In this document: positions 23,674 to 36,900 of the stretch, in pieces
Position numbering within the stretch: the stretch's first letter is position 1
How the letters are laid out: every line of letters begins with the position of its first letter
Assembly (NCBI RefSeq): GCF_000003815.2
Contig: NC_049982.1
Location: forward strand, 27,472,648-27,536,647
Direction of reading: 5' to 3'
Source of the DNA: Branchiostoma floridae
Taxonomy: Eukaryota > Chordata > Leptocardii > Amphioxiformes > Branchiostomatidae
Length of the DNA stretch: 64,000 nt
Position numbers and translations under genes: made by a program
The notes under the pieces: model-generated
Seen by the model: only the letters and a program-made list of their open reading frames with translations
Databases searched by the model: none
What the model was told of the DNA's origin: nothing

Positions 23674-26600
23674 TTCATGGATGTCCACCAAAACCAAAAC
23701 CATTGCTATCATGACTTTGCGAGCAAGGTCTTTATTTCATTGCATGAGGAACACGATCCACACATGTGCAACTCTGGTCACCCTTCTTTGGTCTGTGTAA
23801 CGCAGACTCCGCTGCCCTGGCCATGGGTTATAACTGGCCCCTCCCTGCAGGAGAGTTCGGCTGGATGTTGCATTGAGCGGGTCGCTTTTAGCGCGATGTA
23901 TATTGTTCTCGTCACTTACCTTCAAATTTTCACTCGGACGTCAATTAGAAAGTACTAGTAGACTAATGACATGAAATTTGATGGCTATTGGGAATTATAA
24001 CATACTTTACGATAATATATTTATTTTCGTGTTGGGTCGAGATCTTATTCATCACCCCTTAAAGTTTAGGGTTGAGGTCGGAAACTAAGGCTTAAAGATT
24101 CCCATTCTGCTTCAAACTGATGTATCAGAACCTTGTTACTGCCGTGAAAGACGTAATAAATGTTTTTAATGTGTTTTAGTATAGGTATATGGACATTCTT
24201 AACTGCCTGCTACATATGAATAAAGGTGGACTTGTATATATCTTGCAAATATCAAGATCAAAGGTATAGGTTGAAGCTTATAAAATATGTGACTTCTACA
24301 CATAGATAAAAACTGAGAACAACGCTAAGTATAATGTGATTATTACATAATGGCAGAAGGCAACTGGGTCTATGTTTTCTCCATGAGAATGAGAACATGT
24401 TTAAATTGATATAAGATAGTTCACTGAGCATGCACTTCAACGTCTAAGGGGTTTGGCTAGACTTTATACAATATACCACTTGTGTTCATTCCATATGATT
24501 CAGTCAAATAGGATAATCTTACTCTGCCTAGATATTTTTTCATTGTGTGGATCAATGGAGTAACAGAACCTTATTATACATAGAAAGTCTGATATTTAAG
24601 TGGTAATTCAAGATTGATTTTTACTTAATAATACGTATGGAAAATCCCAGTCACTCTATAAGTGCCGAGATGGTTGAGATGTCATATCGTGTATTATGCT
24701 ATGATAACTGTTTTAAAAAGCAATGGCTTTATCACAAGTGTTGTCAAGTTTTCTCCTTGTATCGCTTTGTTGTAAGATACATGTAAAGCGAACATTTTAG
24801 TAGCGTGTTGCAAGTGTACGTTGTATATTCTGATATTTGGTCTTCAAGTGTAACACTATCATTCGATACCAAACTGATTTTATTTTATCAAGAAGATTTT
24901 ATGGATGACATTGTCTGGTCACCCGAAAACTAATCCGAGCATGTGCAAAAAAAGAAAGGTTATGGCAGAATATGTCTGAAATTCAAGTGATAACGAAAGT
25001 TGTAAGAATGATAAACAAAAAAATTGGATAATAAACATAAGATTATAATTGTTCCTATTGGATATTGTCACTGTTTTTTTATCAAAGGTCTATCGCATTA
25101 ATTCATACGGTTTTATTATCGAAAACAAACTAGAGTTCGACGATGTCACGCCCCTATGAAATGATTGGCTATTGTTTTATTCTGTTGTATTTCATTTCAT
25201 TGATTATAGAACCATGATCTGTGTCCTCTGTGGGGAACATGATTAGCATATGGCAATATACAATTGCGTAAACGCAGCCACCCCCCCAAAAAAGAACTAG
25301 TCGTGAATAATGGTTACACATTTATATAACCACAGTTATGCTTATCTGCAGTCGACTTCCTACATATATCAGCGATGTATGTATAAATTTGTCTGCGTGA
25401 AGAATTCTTACATCTTGCAGTGAGACTGATACTAGTAACATTACTTGTTACATCACCCTTACTGCCATAATCTGTTACTTGTCTCTCACTACGACCGTCA
25501 TCCTTCCCAAAGAAAGTCTAACACTGAGAACGCGTGTGAACCTCTGACTACTCATCAGGAACGTCTAATTACCTATATACTTTTTTGTACATTACATGAC
25601 GTAACTATCTCTATTCTGCCAACACAAACAACAGTCTAAACCTATATGCTACTGTTAAAATACAAACATTAAGGCCAGCGTTGGTTTGGGATATTTGGGG
25701 GTGAGATTTATGATCGTGTTGCCTACAGCCGGGAGGTTTGGATCAACATGACACAACCATCCATCTCCCACCAACTAACCGCTAGTATACGATACTCAAA
25801 CAATTATCAAACTTTCAATATGCAAAAATGAAAGCCAAAGAATTTACACAACCTACCGTTACATATTCCCCTTCCCACACAATCAATGTAACATCAAAGA
25901 TATTTTATTGCCTTATCAAGCCCTACCCATATACGAAATTTAAAATCAATCCATCCACACGACGTCCTGTAGTTATATTGCGAAGAGGACATCGTAGACA
26001 TCGCTCGGACATACAAATAACACTCGCGAAAAAAAAAACACATTCCTGGGGTTTTTAAAAAAATACATAGTTAACAATGGCTGTCCGTGGTAGCACTTGC
26101 TGTGTGTTCTTAACACTATAGCATAGACTGGGCACAAATGTAGATATCTAAAACGCCTATCACGTACAAATAACGCTGCCGTCTTCCCAAAGAACGCAGG
26201 GACGAGTTTTCCCGTGGACTGGACACGGGAGTTCTCTAGAGACAAACTGACCGTAAATACAATGATGCTGACTCTGCTTCGTCTCAACTGAAGTTCTCTC
26301 CGCTATTTCTCTCCAGACAAGACAGCTGGACAATGGTCTACTCAAACTGTATGACATTGGTTACTTCATCTCACCCTGTTACAGGATTCGGTAGGTCCTG
26401 AAGTTCACTTCGTAGAAAGGTGTGCTAGACTGTCTGACATGTATGGTGTTTAGTGGTAAGGACAGGTTGTGAGCGTTTGTCGTCCGAACACAGATGGACT
26501 CCCATTGTCTGACCACAGTACTCTTTAAACCAAAACGACGCATGCAGTTGACCTCGAATCGTTGCAGTTGTAGTAAGCATTGCTAGGAGACGCTTTTGAT

Positions 26601-27506
26601 CCATGAATTGCAGAACGGAATGAAGCTTCTTTGACAGCAGGTAGGTGATTCCAGCTATAGTATGAATTTCTAGCTGAATATGCATAAACGAGTATATACT
26701 GCTTGAGGGAGTCTTACGTTCATCTTAATGGCTCAAAACGTGGCCCGTCCTTTGTACTAAACAGTATTTATATTCACACACAATATCAGACACAAATACA
26801 CACTACTGCTACAGAAGTTGAGCAAAATCCAAATATGGGCATGTAAGAATAACTGAAGGGACAAAAACATACTATTACATCCAAGAAGTATCTCATTCCT
26901 GCATTTAATAAAACAGTGAGTAATGATTATGGACAAAATAAGATCAGTATTTCTAGATGACATGTGTAGATGTAAAATGAATGAAATACAGACACTAGTA
27001 CGAAAGTTAATTGTATTAAAGTCTAAACTAAATTCAACGATCTGAAGTTACTACCTCAATGTGGAAATTCCGAATTTTGTTGTTTTGGATAGGTCAGGTA
27101 ATCTCTGGGGAAGGGGGAGGGGGTGGGGTGAGGGTCGCAGAGACTATGTTTCCGGGCTACTAATAATAACTCAGTCAAAGACTACCTTTTACAAAATATA
27201 ACTGACATGGGTAAGGCGCAGATGCTGCGTAATGCAAAAATTGGTTAAACAAATATGTATGTGCTACATGTAATCTCAGTTTATATCTGACTTCATTCTG
27301 AAACTGCCATGCCATTTTCGGTAATTCCCACAACAGGGGAATCCCATGGCATCCCATCTCACACATCACCCACCCAAGCCGAATGCAGCTAATACCTTCT
27401 CGCGTTACTGTATGTAAATGACATGAAGTGAAGACGTCAGAACACCAGACGTTATCTAAACACAAAAAAAGGTTAGCGAAACCACATCACTGCCTTGGAA
27501 TGATAA
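23674..27506. other. Spacer between genes B and C, no gene seen
   Basis: Largely alignable with the spacer after gene A (see blocks at 24,600-25,300, 26,460-26,640 and 26,840-27,130). It lacks the 3-kb insertion present there. The short open frames are not shared between paralogous spacers. Confidence 0.5.
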
Positions 27507-27810
27507 ACTCGTTGCGGCGTGAACATGAAACAAACAGTTCTTTTGAGCTCAGACATCACTTGAACAGAGCAAGGTGGTGTCCATGACGATCATGGTTCTT
27601 ATGTCAGGATATAGGCGTAAACACTGTTGCTGCAGGGGATCTAATAAGATAACTTTCAGGACTAGAATTGCAACAACACTCAACAGGTAATGCTGGGCTG
27701 AGCTAGCATATATTATGCAGGTAGACGGGTTACCTGATATGTTTACGGATTACAAGTATTTGCTAAGCTTTCTTTTAGTGCATTTCAACTTTATCCTTTA
27801 AACTGACAAA

Positions 27811-27818
27811 TGACGTAA
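27811..27818 (+). promoter_or_regulatory. CRE-like site of gene C promoter 1
   Basis: TGACGTAA 125 bp before the first exon start. It sits in the same context (aactgacaaatgacgtaatg) as before gene A. Confidence 0.45.
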
Positions 27819-27935
27819 TGTTGGTACGGGGACAATCTGACACTTGTCTGTGTTCAAGTCAGGTATATTAAGCTAACAGGGACATCGGTACCTGTGGATA
27901 CAAGGAAAACTTCCTTTACACAGCTCGATTCCGCC

Positions 27936-30900
27936 ATGTTGAGGGTCTGTGAGAAACTCCGTGAGGCGGACGCGAAGGGCAGGAGGTACGGACTAGCCCG
28001 TGCGGAGACAGGCTACCTCCGTGCCCTAGTGGACGCCGTGGCTGACAAGGACAGGCTGGCGGAAGTGGAGCTTCTCAAAAGTCTGGGCGACGTGAACTTG
28101 GAGAAGGGAAGACTCGAGAAGGATGTAGGGAAGTTCAACATGGCCTTGGCGCTTTATGTGGCTGCTATTGTCCGGTGTCGCCATCGGGATCAGGGGGAAG
28201 GTATAGAACACCGATACGAGTACGCGGAGAGACTTTTACAAGGGGTGACGTCAAAGGGGTCACAGGATAAGGAACAACAAACTAACAAACAAACTGAAGA
28301 CAAGGAAACAACTACACCTGCAAAGGTGGCTCTAAAGTTTCAAGACCTGGACAAGAAACGGGCTACCGGTTGTAACACAGACTCTTTGCTGACTGAACAC
28401 GCGCAATTGATGTTGGAAGGGATAGTAAACGACAACAACATGTTAGAAACAGAAGCAATCAAAAGCCTCGGTGACGTGTACCTGAAAAGAGGAATAGAAA
28501 CTGGAGACACTAGACACTTGACGAGAGCTACAGCTCTGTACAACACGGCACTAACGCGGTGTAACAACGTTCATGGAACAGTGGTCATTGTCCACCGCTT
28601 ACTGTATACAGCAAAAATCAGGCAGGGCATCACCACAAAAAGTATAAAGGTGAGTGTTAGCGATTAACATAATTTATGTCCCTTCTTGTTTGCTTACTTT
28701 TTGCTTCGGCTAAGATTATGTTCTATATCCTTGAGGACTTGAGGATAATTGCAGAAGCCTTGAATGCATTTTTACAATGTTTGGAGTCTGTGTCCTCTTA
28801 GGGACCTGACACTATTACTTGGGGGTGGGGGGTGGGGGGGTGACTGGGGGGGTTGGTACACTAAACCACACCCTGTAACTTTCTAGCGAGGACCAATCAT
28901 ATTGCTACTGACAGGTCAACGACAATTACTACGGTGTGAATAGCCCAAAAGACTGGCGGGCCATTCCCATCCTGTCTATCAAGTATCGTGTAAATGTGAT
29001 AAACTCACACCAAGCAGGCACTGTGCGGGTGTTTACACAAACAGTTGATCTAATTTATGTAACCTCCTTGTTCTATGTATAACGGTTTATAAAAGTTTAC
29101 ATTAATGACCAGAGGTAAAGGGATTAGAGAGATCTTATGACTTCAGATTTTGAAATCATGGACCTGCAACAATTTTTGTCTCGTATTATCACGCGCTCCG
29201 TCACTTCAGTTGTATTAGCACACCTATACATATAGGAAGGTATTGTGGCGTAGTGGATTAACGAATAGATCTTTTAACTTATATATGGTCTCGGTTTCGA
29301 AATCAAGTTGAAGACCTTTCTTTTTTTTCTCAATAGTATTTCACCATTTATCACTTATACGGTCAATATTGAAATGTTGCTTTCATAAGGCGTTGCTTCT
29401 TGTGTACATTTCATAATAACCTTCTTGGTACTATCTATTTGTTCTTTTTCTGTGTATCCATTGAAATATATTGACGTGATACTGGTAGTTTATTGGTCTG
29501 ATACTGGTAGTTTATTGGTGAAACATTACGTTCTCGTTGCGGCGTGAACAGGAATCAAACAGTTCTTTTGAGCTCCGACATTGCTTAGACAATTTGAGTA
29601 AGTTAATGTCCATGACGATGGTTCTTTTGTCAGGATATAGGCGCAAACACTGTTGTTTCGGGGGAGCGAATAAGATAAGTTTCAGGACTAGAATTGCAAC
29701 AACACTCAACAGGTAATGTCTTGGCCAGGGCTGAGCTAGCATATATTATGCAGGTAGACGGGTTACCTGATATGTTTAAGAATTACGAGTATTTGCTAAG
29801 CTTCCTTTTAGTGCATTTCAACTTTATCCTTTAAACTGACAAATGACGTAATGTTGGTGCGGGAACAATCTGACACCTGTCTGTGTTCAACTCAGGCATG
29901 TAGAGCTAACAGGGACATCGGTACCTGTGGATACAAGGAAACCTTCCTTTACAAAGCTCGATTCCGCCATGTTGAGGGTCTGTGAGAAACTCCGTGTGGC
30001 GGACGCGAAGGGCAGGAGGTACGGACTAGCCCGTGCGGAGACAGACTACCTCCGTGCCCTGGTGGACGCCGTGGCTGACAAGGACAGGCTGGCGGAAGTG
30101 GAGCTGCTCAAAAGTCTGGGAGACGTGAACTTGGAGAAGGGAAGACTCGGGAAGGATGTAGGGAAGTTCAACATGGCCTTGGCGCTTTATGTGGCTGCTA
30201 TTGTCCGGTGTCGCCATCGGGATCAGGGGGAAGGTATAGAACACCGGTACGAGTACGCGGAGAGACTTTTACAAGGGGTGACGTCAAAGGGGTCACAGAA
30301 TAAGGAACAACAAACTAACAAACAAACTGAAGACAAGGAAACAACTACACCTGCAAAGGTGGCTCTAAAGTTTCAAGACCTGGACAATAAACGGGCTACC
30401 GGTTGTAACACAGACTCTTTGCTGACTGAACACGCGCAATTGATGTTGGAAGGGATAGTAAACGACAACAACATGTTAGAAACAGAAGCAATCAAAAGCC
30501 TCGGTGACGTGTACCTGAAAAGAGGAATAGAAACTGGAGACACTAGACACTTGACTAGAGCTACTGCTCTGTACAACACGGCACTGACGCGGTGTAACAA
30601 CGTTCAGGGAACAGCTGTCATTGTCCACCGCTTACTGTACACAGCAAAAGTCAGGCAGGACATCACCACAAAAAGGATAAAGGTGAGTGTTAACGTTTAA
30701 CATAATTAATGCCATTTCTTGTTTGCTTACATTTTGCTTCTGCTAAGATTATGTTCTATATCCTTGAGAACTTGGGGATAGTTGCAGAAGCCTTGAATGT
30801 ATTGTCACAATATTTGGAGTCTGTGTCCTCTCAGGGACCTGACGCTATTACTTGGGGGGGGGGGGGGGGTACACTAAACCACACCCTGTAACTTTCTAGC

Positions 30901-33900
30901 GAGGACCAATCATATTGCTACTGACAGGTCAACGACAATTACTACGGTGTGAATAGCCCAAAAGACTGGCGGGCCATTCCCATCCTGTCTATCAAGTATC
31001 ATTTAAATGTGATAAACTCACACCAAGCAGGCACTGTGCTGGAGTTTTACACAAACAGTTGATCTAATTTATATAACCTCCTTGTTCTATGTATAACGGT
31101 TTATAAAAGTTTACATTAATGACCAGAGGTAAAGGGATTAGAGAGATCTTATGACTTCAGATTTTGAAATCATGGACCTGCAACAATTTTTGTCTCGTAT
31201 TATCACGCGCTCCGTCACTTCAGTTGTATTAGCACACCTATACATATAGGAAGGTATTGTGGCGTAGTGGATTAACGAATAGATCTTTTAACTTATATAT
31301 GGTCTCGGTTTCGAATCCAAGTTGGAATACTTTCTTTTTTAAATAATATTTCACTATTCATCACTTATACGTTCAATATTGAAATGTTGCTTTCATAAGG
31401 CTTTTCTTCTTGTGTATATTACATGACAACCTTCTTGGCACTATCTATTTGTGCTATTTCTGATGCAGATGGTCAAAATTTCAAATTTTCTCTGGACGTC
31501 CCTTGCGATGGCTTGTGCCTCCGACGCCCACGATGCTACCAGCAAAGTCTGCCCCCCCGAAATGCAGGAAATTGTGTTTAAGAGGGTCCAGATTTTAACG
31601 ATTTTTTCCGAACTTACGTTGCGATGGCTCGTGCATCGGCACTCGAGATCGTGAAAAAACATTGGGGGTGTCGTCGCCTCAGTAACTTAAACTAAAACCA
31701 TGTGAATATCTACTAGAAGGACGGTTAACTTAGGTCAGTCTACCAGCAAAAATTTCTCCTCAAACTGCAGGAAATGTTTGAGCGTTTCAGGGAGTCAAGA
31801 TTTCAAAATTTTTCCTAGGACTACGTCAATTTAGTTCGCCCTCCCCATGAGAAATTTGTTTGCGCCGCCGCCTCCAAGTTCGCACGAAGTTTACAAAGAA
31901 TAGTAAAAAAAAAAATTGGTATCAATATAAATCTTGTGTGCAGTGGTACTTTCACTTATGTAAACAGAATGGTCCACGGACGGCAAAGGGATAAGACGTT
32001 GCGATGTTTACTTTCGTGTCACGATTGGCTGGTTGCGGGCTGTCTGTTGTAAATGACGTAGCATGATGGCACAAAAATATTTCTTCTAGTTTGTAGATTG
32101 GCCCAAATAACTTCTGTTTTGGAATTATTAAAGCAGTTTTCATAACGATATCGCTAAATGTACAAAAGTCTCTTCCAACTACAACATCAAAATTCATTTT
32201 GTGTGTAAATATCGTACAATTGCGTAGCCGAAAAGATCACCATGGAACCGCCCCTCCCCGCCATGCCTTTCTCGGCGTTGATGTGGACGTATATAACTCA
32301 CCTTAACTCAATTATTTGCCTCACAGAATGCGAGAAATTGCGTTTTAGAGCGCTAGAAATGTCGAAATTTTCGGGGGAGCATGCCCCCCTGGACCGGTCG
32401 GGCCTTCGGCCCTCCCTGGACGGCCTACAATCGTCGGTCAGGCGGAAATGCTGTTTAGTGAGTCTTGCGTAACGTTGAAACTAGCGTGACTTTTTTTCAC
32501 GTGGATCAGAGAAGTGATATCATACAAGGTAAGTAACTGGTAACGTTACAGTGGGAATGTAACAGCATCAAGTTTTGTATACATGTCATCAAAATGAAAA
32601 GTCGACCATTGCCCCAGCAGAACTTCAGCGTGCGTACTACGAGGGTAATTCAAAAAGTAATGTCACTAGTTTTATAACAGGCTCATTTTTTCATAGAATG
32701 AGTTGAAAAAATTGATACTCTCAAGTTGCTATTCAGATCTTTATGGGCAATTTAGTTCATTTCAAGAGGACCTCACCCCTGAAAGTTTGTCAGAAGATTA
32801 GTTCCTCTAGATCTGAGCGTTTTGTAACTACTGTAGGAAACCGAAGTTTCACCTGTTTAATCACAAACGTCTCTTTAGTTTGCATGCCAATTTTCATTTT
32901 TGAACTCTCAATCTTTTACAGCTGCTAGAAAGGAGTGAGTTACTATATTACAGGTAGTTTGATTGATAGCCATTGGCAAATTTATTCATTAAAGGTTTTG
33001 TAGACTGCTTTAACATTAACCAAAAGGTATGAAACTTTGCACAGTTATAGGCTGTTTTAAGACCAAAAAGTGTGCAAAGTTTGATTTCTTTCAGTTTATT
33101 TAAAAATCCACTACGGAAACTTTAATCAGCCAACTCCTTATTAACGATACTGATGACCGGGGTCATACCTCACTTCACCCGAGGAACAAAAAAGAAGACA
33201 TGGTTGGATTTCATTCTCACCACGGCNNNNNNNNNNNNNNNNNNNNNNNNNNNNNNNNNNNNNNNNNNNNNNNNNNNNNNNNNNNNNNNNNNNNNNNNNN
33301 NNNNNNNNNNNNNNNNNNNNNNNNNNNNNNNNNNNNNNNNNNNNNNNNNNNNNNNNNNNNNNNNNNNNNNNNNNNNNNNNNNNNNNNNNNNNNNNNNNNN
33401 NNNNNNNNNNNNNNNNNNNNNNNNNNNNNNNNNNNNNNNNNNNNNNNNNNNNNNNNNNNNNNNNNNNNNNNNNNNNNNNNNNNNNNNNNNNNNNNNNNNN
33501 NNNNNNNNNNNNNNNNNNNNNNNNNNNNNNNNNNNNNNNNNNNNNNNNNNNNNNNNNNNNNNNNNNNNNNNNNNNNNNNNNNNNNNNNNNNNNNNNNNNN
33601 NNNNNNNNNNNNNNNNNNNNNNNNNNNNNNNNNNNNNNNNNNNNNNNNNNNNNNNNNNNNNNNNNNNNNNNNNNNNNNNNNNNNNNNNNNNNNNNNNTTC
33701 TTTCGACAGGATAACGAGTTTTTTGGTCAACTTGAACTCAACTCAGTTACTCACATAAACGTGAACAACAAAGTCTAATCTCAAGAGAATATATACCTTG
33801 ACCTTTGTGCCAAATTTTAACTCATTCGATGAATGACTGGGTAAAACAGCCGGCCAATTATTCTACTCCCAGTGTTAAGCAAGGTGCTAGAAAGGGTTGT

Positions 33901-36900
33901 TCACAATCAGATTTTCCACTATGTAACCATTAACAATATTGTGTCAACTGCACAACACGCCTATCGTCCTAAATAACTCGACAACAACTGCCTTGGTTAA
34001 GATGGATAGAGGGGAGCTTGTTGGAGTTGTATATATAGATTTTAGTGCTGCTTTTGATCTTGTGGACCACTTTATTCTCCTTGCTAAACTTAAATCTTAT
34101 GGTTTTCAACCAGGTGTTTTGGCTTGGTTTGAAAGCTATCTACAGAGCAGAACTCAGGTTGTCTACATCAATGGTCAATTCTCAGAACCTCTGGCACTTG
34201 AATGTGGAGTACCACAGGGCAGTTGCTTAGGACCATTGTTATTTACCCTTTATACAAATCACTTTCCATTGACTGTACCACAATGTTCGACAGAAATGTA
34301 TGCTGATGATACTTTACTGTACAAGGCAGCCAAGTCAGTCAGTGCTATTGTGGCAGCTTTGCAACCTGATCTTATAGAATTGTCTAACTGGGTTAGTACC
34401 AATCGACTAGTTATGAATGTACTGAAAACAAAATGTAATATGCTATTTGGCACTGCTCGCAAACTTGCTTTGTTACCAGATAAATCTGTGAACCTTGTAA
34501 TCGGCTCTGAGAAAGTTGAACAAGTAATCGAAGCAGTCCTATTGGGCTTACATATGGACCTGTCACTAACTTGGAATCTTCATACCAAACATCTTGTAAC
34601 AAAACTCTCAGGAAACTTAGCCTATGTTAGAAGATATGCTTGTTATATACCTGATGATGTGTGTAAGCTGGTACTTCAAGCCCTGGTGCTATCAGTTGTG
34701 CAATACTGCTCGCCAGTGCTAGCCAGTATGTCAGATTCGAATATGAGAAAACTGCAGATAGTACAAAATAGAGCGTGTAGACTGTTATTAAAATTTACAT
34801 CGGACATTTACATCTGTTAGGCGGATGCATCTTGAGCTTGGTTGGCCTACAATGAGAAAGAGATTCTCTTTAAGTACTCTGATTATGTTCTTCAAAATCC
34901 TCACTAGCCACGAACCACAAAATGTGTACAATTCCTTCATACCAGTTAATTCATCCCACATGTATGATACTAGATTTTCTATATCCAACAACTTCAGACT
35001 ACCCCGAATCCTAAAACAACCAGTGGAAAACGTACCTTCCTGTACCGAGCCTATGTACCGAACTTATTGCCATCTGACATCAAGTCACTGTGTACATTGT
35101 CCAGTTTTAAACAAGCCATCTCAAACATTGTCATCTAGACATTTGACCTCTAGACACTGTGCTCTATTGTAAATCCTTTGATTGTTGATTGTTGTATTTT
35201 TTTAAATGTATGGTGTATAGTCATGTTGATTGTTTGAACCTTGGAAGATTAGCCCGTAAGGGCTACAAGGTTTCTTAATAAACAACAATAAACAACAACA
35301 AAAAAACGAGCCTGTTAGAAAACTAGTGACATTACTTTTTGAACCACCCTCGTAGTAATTTGTTGACGCGCATTCTGGGACCTCGATCGCCGTCCTCACC
35401 ACCGCTATTGTTCAGAGGCGGCCATCGAAAAAAATTGGGGCGGGGGGAGGGCCATGCAAAACTTTTTTACCAGACCAATTTTGCATCAGCCCCCCGCCGC
35501 CCCCCCCCCCAGTAAATAACGTCAGGTCCCTTATATTGGGTCCATGTAATGCCGGTTGAATAAACAACGACTCCCCATATTTACAAGCTTAGCTTTTATG
35601 TTGATACAATCACGTCAGGAACTTTGTATTACCTTTGACCATACGTCAAAGTTTTAATGGCCTGACACGTTTGACTTATACCAACTTCATGTCCCTGAAC
35701 CCGTCTAAGTGCATGGTTATGGTGTTTTGCTTCATGAGAAATCCCCCACCACCGCGGACAATTACAATTGGACCTTACAAACTCGAGGTAGTCCAGGTAG
35801 CACGTATCTTGGGAGTTATCTTCCAGTACAATCTCAAATGGACTGTACACGTGACCACAATTGTCAGCAAAGGGAGCAAACGACTATACATGATAAGAAA
35901 CCTGAAGAAGCACGGCTTGACATGTGTGATCTTATACCAATTTACATTGGTTTCGTACGGCCACTTCTGGAGTATGCATGCGTCGTCTGGCACCCGGGAC
36001 CGTCCAGTGATCTATCAACGAAGATTGAGCGCGTCCAGAAGAGGGTCCTAAGGATCATACTGGGACCAGAGTACGTCACCTATGAGTCTGCTCTGCGCAC
36101 AACAGGCCTCGGTCGTCTGGACTCTAGAAGGGACATCCTATGTCTTAGATATGCGCTATCTCTTGCGAACTCTAGCAGATACAGTTCATGGCTTCCATCG
36201 CGGCGGGGGGATGTCCACAACAGAACTTAAAGGAATAATGCCAGCTACACAAGTTTCAAATGTAGGACGCCCCGGTTTAGTAACGCCACTCTCCCCTATT
36301 GCGTTAGACTCCTCAACAAAAACTTGTAGCGTTTTAAGAATCGGAAACGATAGTTTAATGAATTTGATATGTTCTATGTGTTTATTTATGTATATAATGA
36401 AGAGATCAATGTAAAAAAAATACAATTCAGCCTTTGGGCTGTAACAGTTTTTTAATCTAATAAACCATTTCTCTCTATATACAGTCAAACCTGTCTATAG
36501 CGGCCACTCAAGGGACTGGTCAAAATTGGCCACTATAGAGAGGTGGCCACTATAGAGAATATGCTAATTAATTGACCACAAGCAATAAGTTACACATGGT
36601 TTTAGTACCCACTGATCTTTATTCACATAATACAGTACTGTACATGTACTGCAATGATTTTACACTATATGTATTAAGAAAACAAAAGCTATAAAAAGTT
36701 TTAAATGTTCTACAGTTGATATTGTCTGAAGAGACCGGTATCGTCATATTTCTTTGATCTTTCGTCTTGTATCCTTTGATACTTCGCCGTCCGTGTGTTC
36801 CCTCCCGCGTTCACACGTCAGGTTCGCCCATTATGCTAATGTGGTACTCACAAGAAAAGTCTCGTCATTTTAGACTTATCTCTTAATAAATGTGAGAATA

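Larger units (their letters stand above)
27507..31462 (+). repeat. Tandem duplication of about 2 kb: two promoter/exon 1 modules of gene C
   Basis: 27,507 to about 29,455 and 29,532 to about 31,462 are highly similar, with the two ATGs 2033 bp apart. Each copy holds upstream sequence, TGACGTAA, a full exon 1 with donor, a G-run and a tRNA-like segment. Between them lies a roughly 21-bp direct repeat in tandem (tgatactggtagtttattgg, about 29,477-29,519), perhaps the recombination scar. Confidence 0.8.
32640..35352. mobile_element. Mariner-type element with about 52-bp inverted ends, carrying a LINE
   Basis: Left end CGAGGGTAATTCAAAAAGTA and the right end (35,301-35,352) are inverted copies with about 47 of 52 bases matching. 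TA flanks both sides (32,638-32,639 and 35,353-35,354), as for Tc1/mariner insertions. The visible interior has no transposase; part of it is the N gap at 33,227-33,697, and the right half is a LINE fragment ending next to the right terminus. Confidence 0.65.

Noticed and set aside
27894..27935. In-frame upstream starts (GTG) of the gene C first exons
   Set aside because: Not eukaryotic initiators. The ATG at 27,936 (and 29,969) has a good context and aligns with genes A and B.
33153..33778. Long frames across 33,227-33,697
   Set aside because: They consist mainly of N and are gap artefacts.
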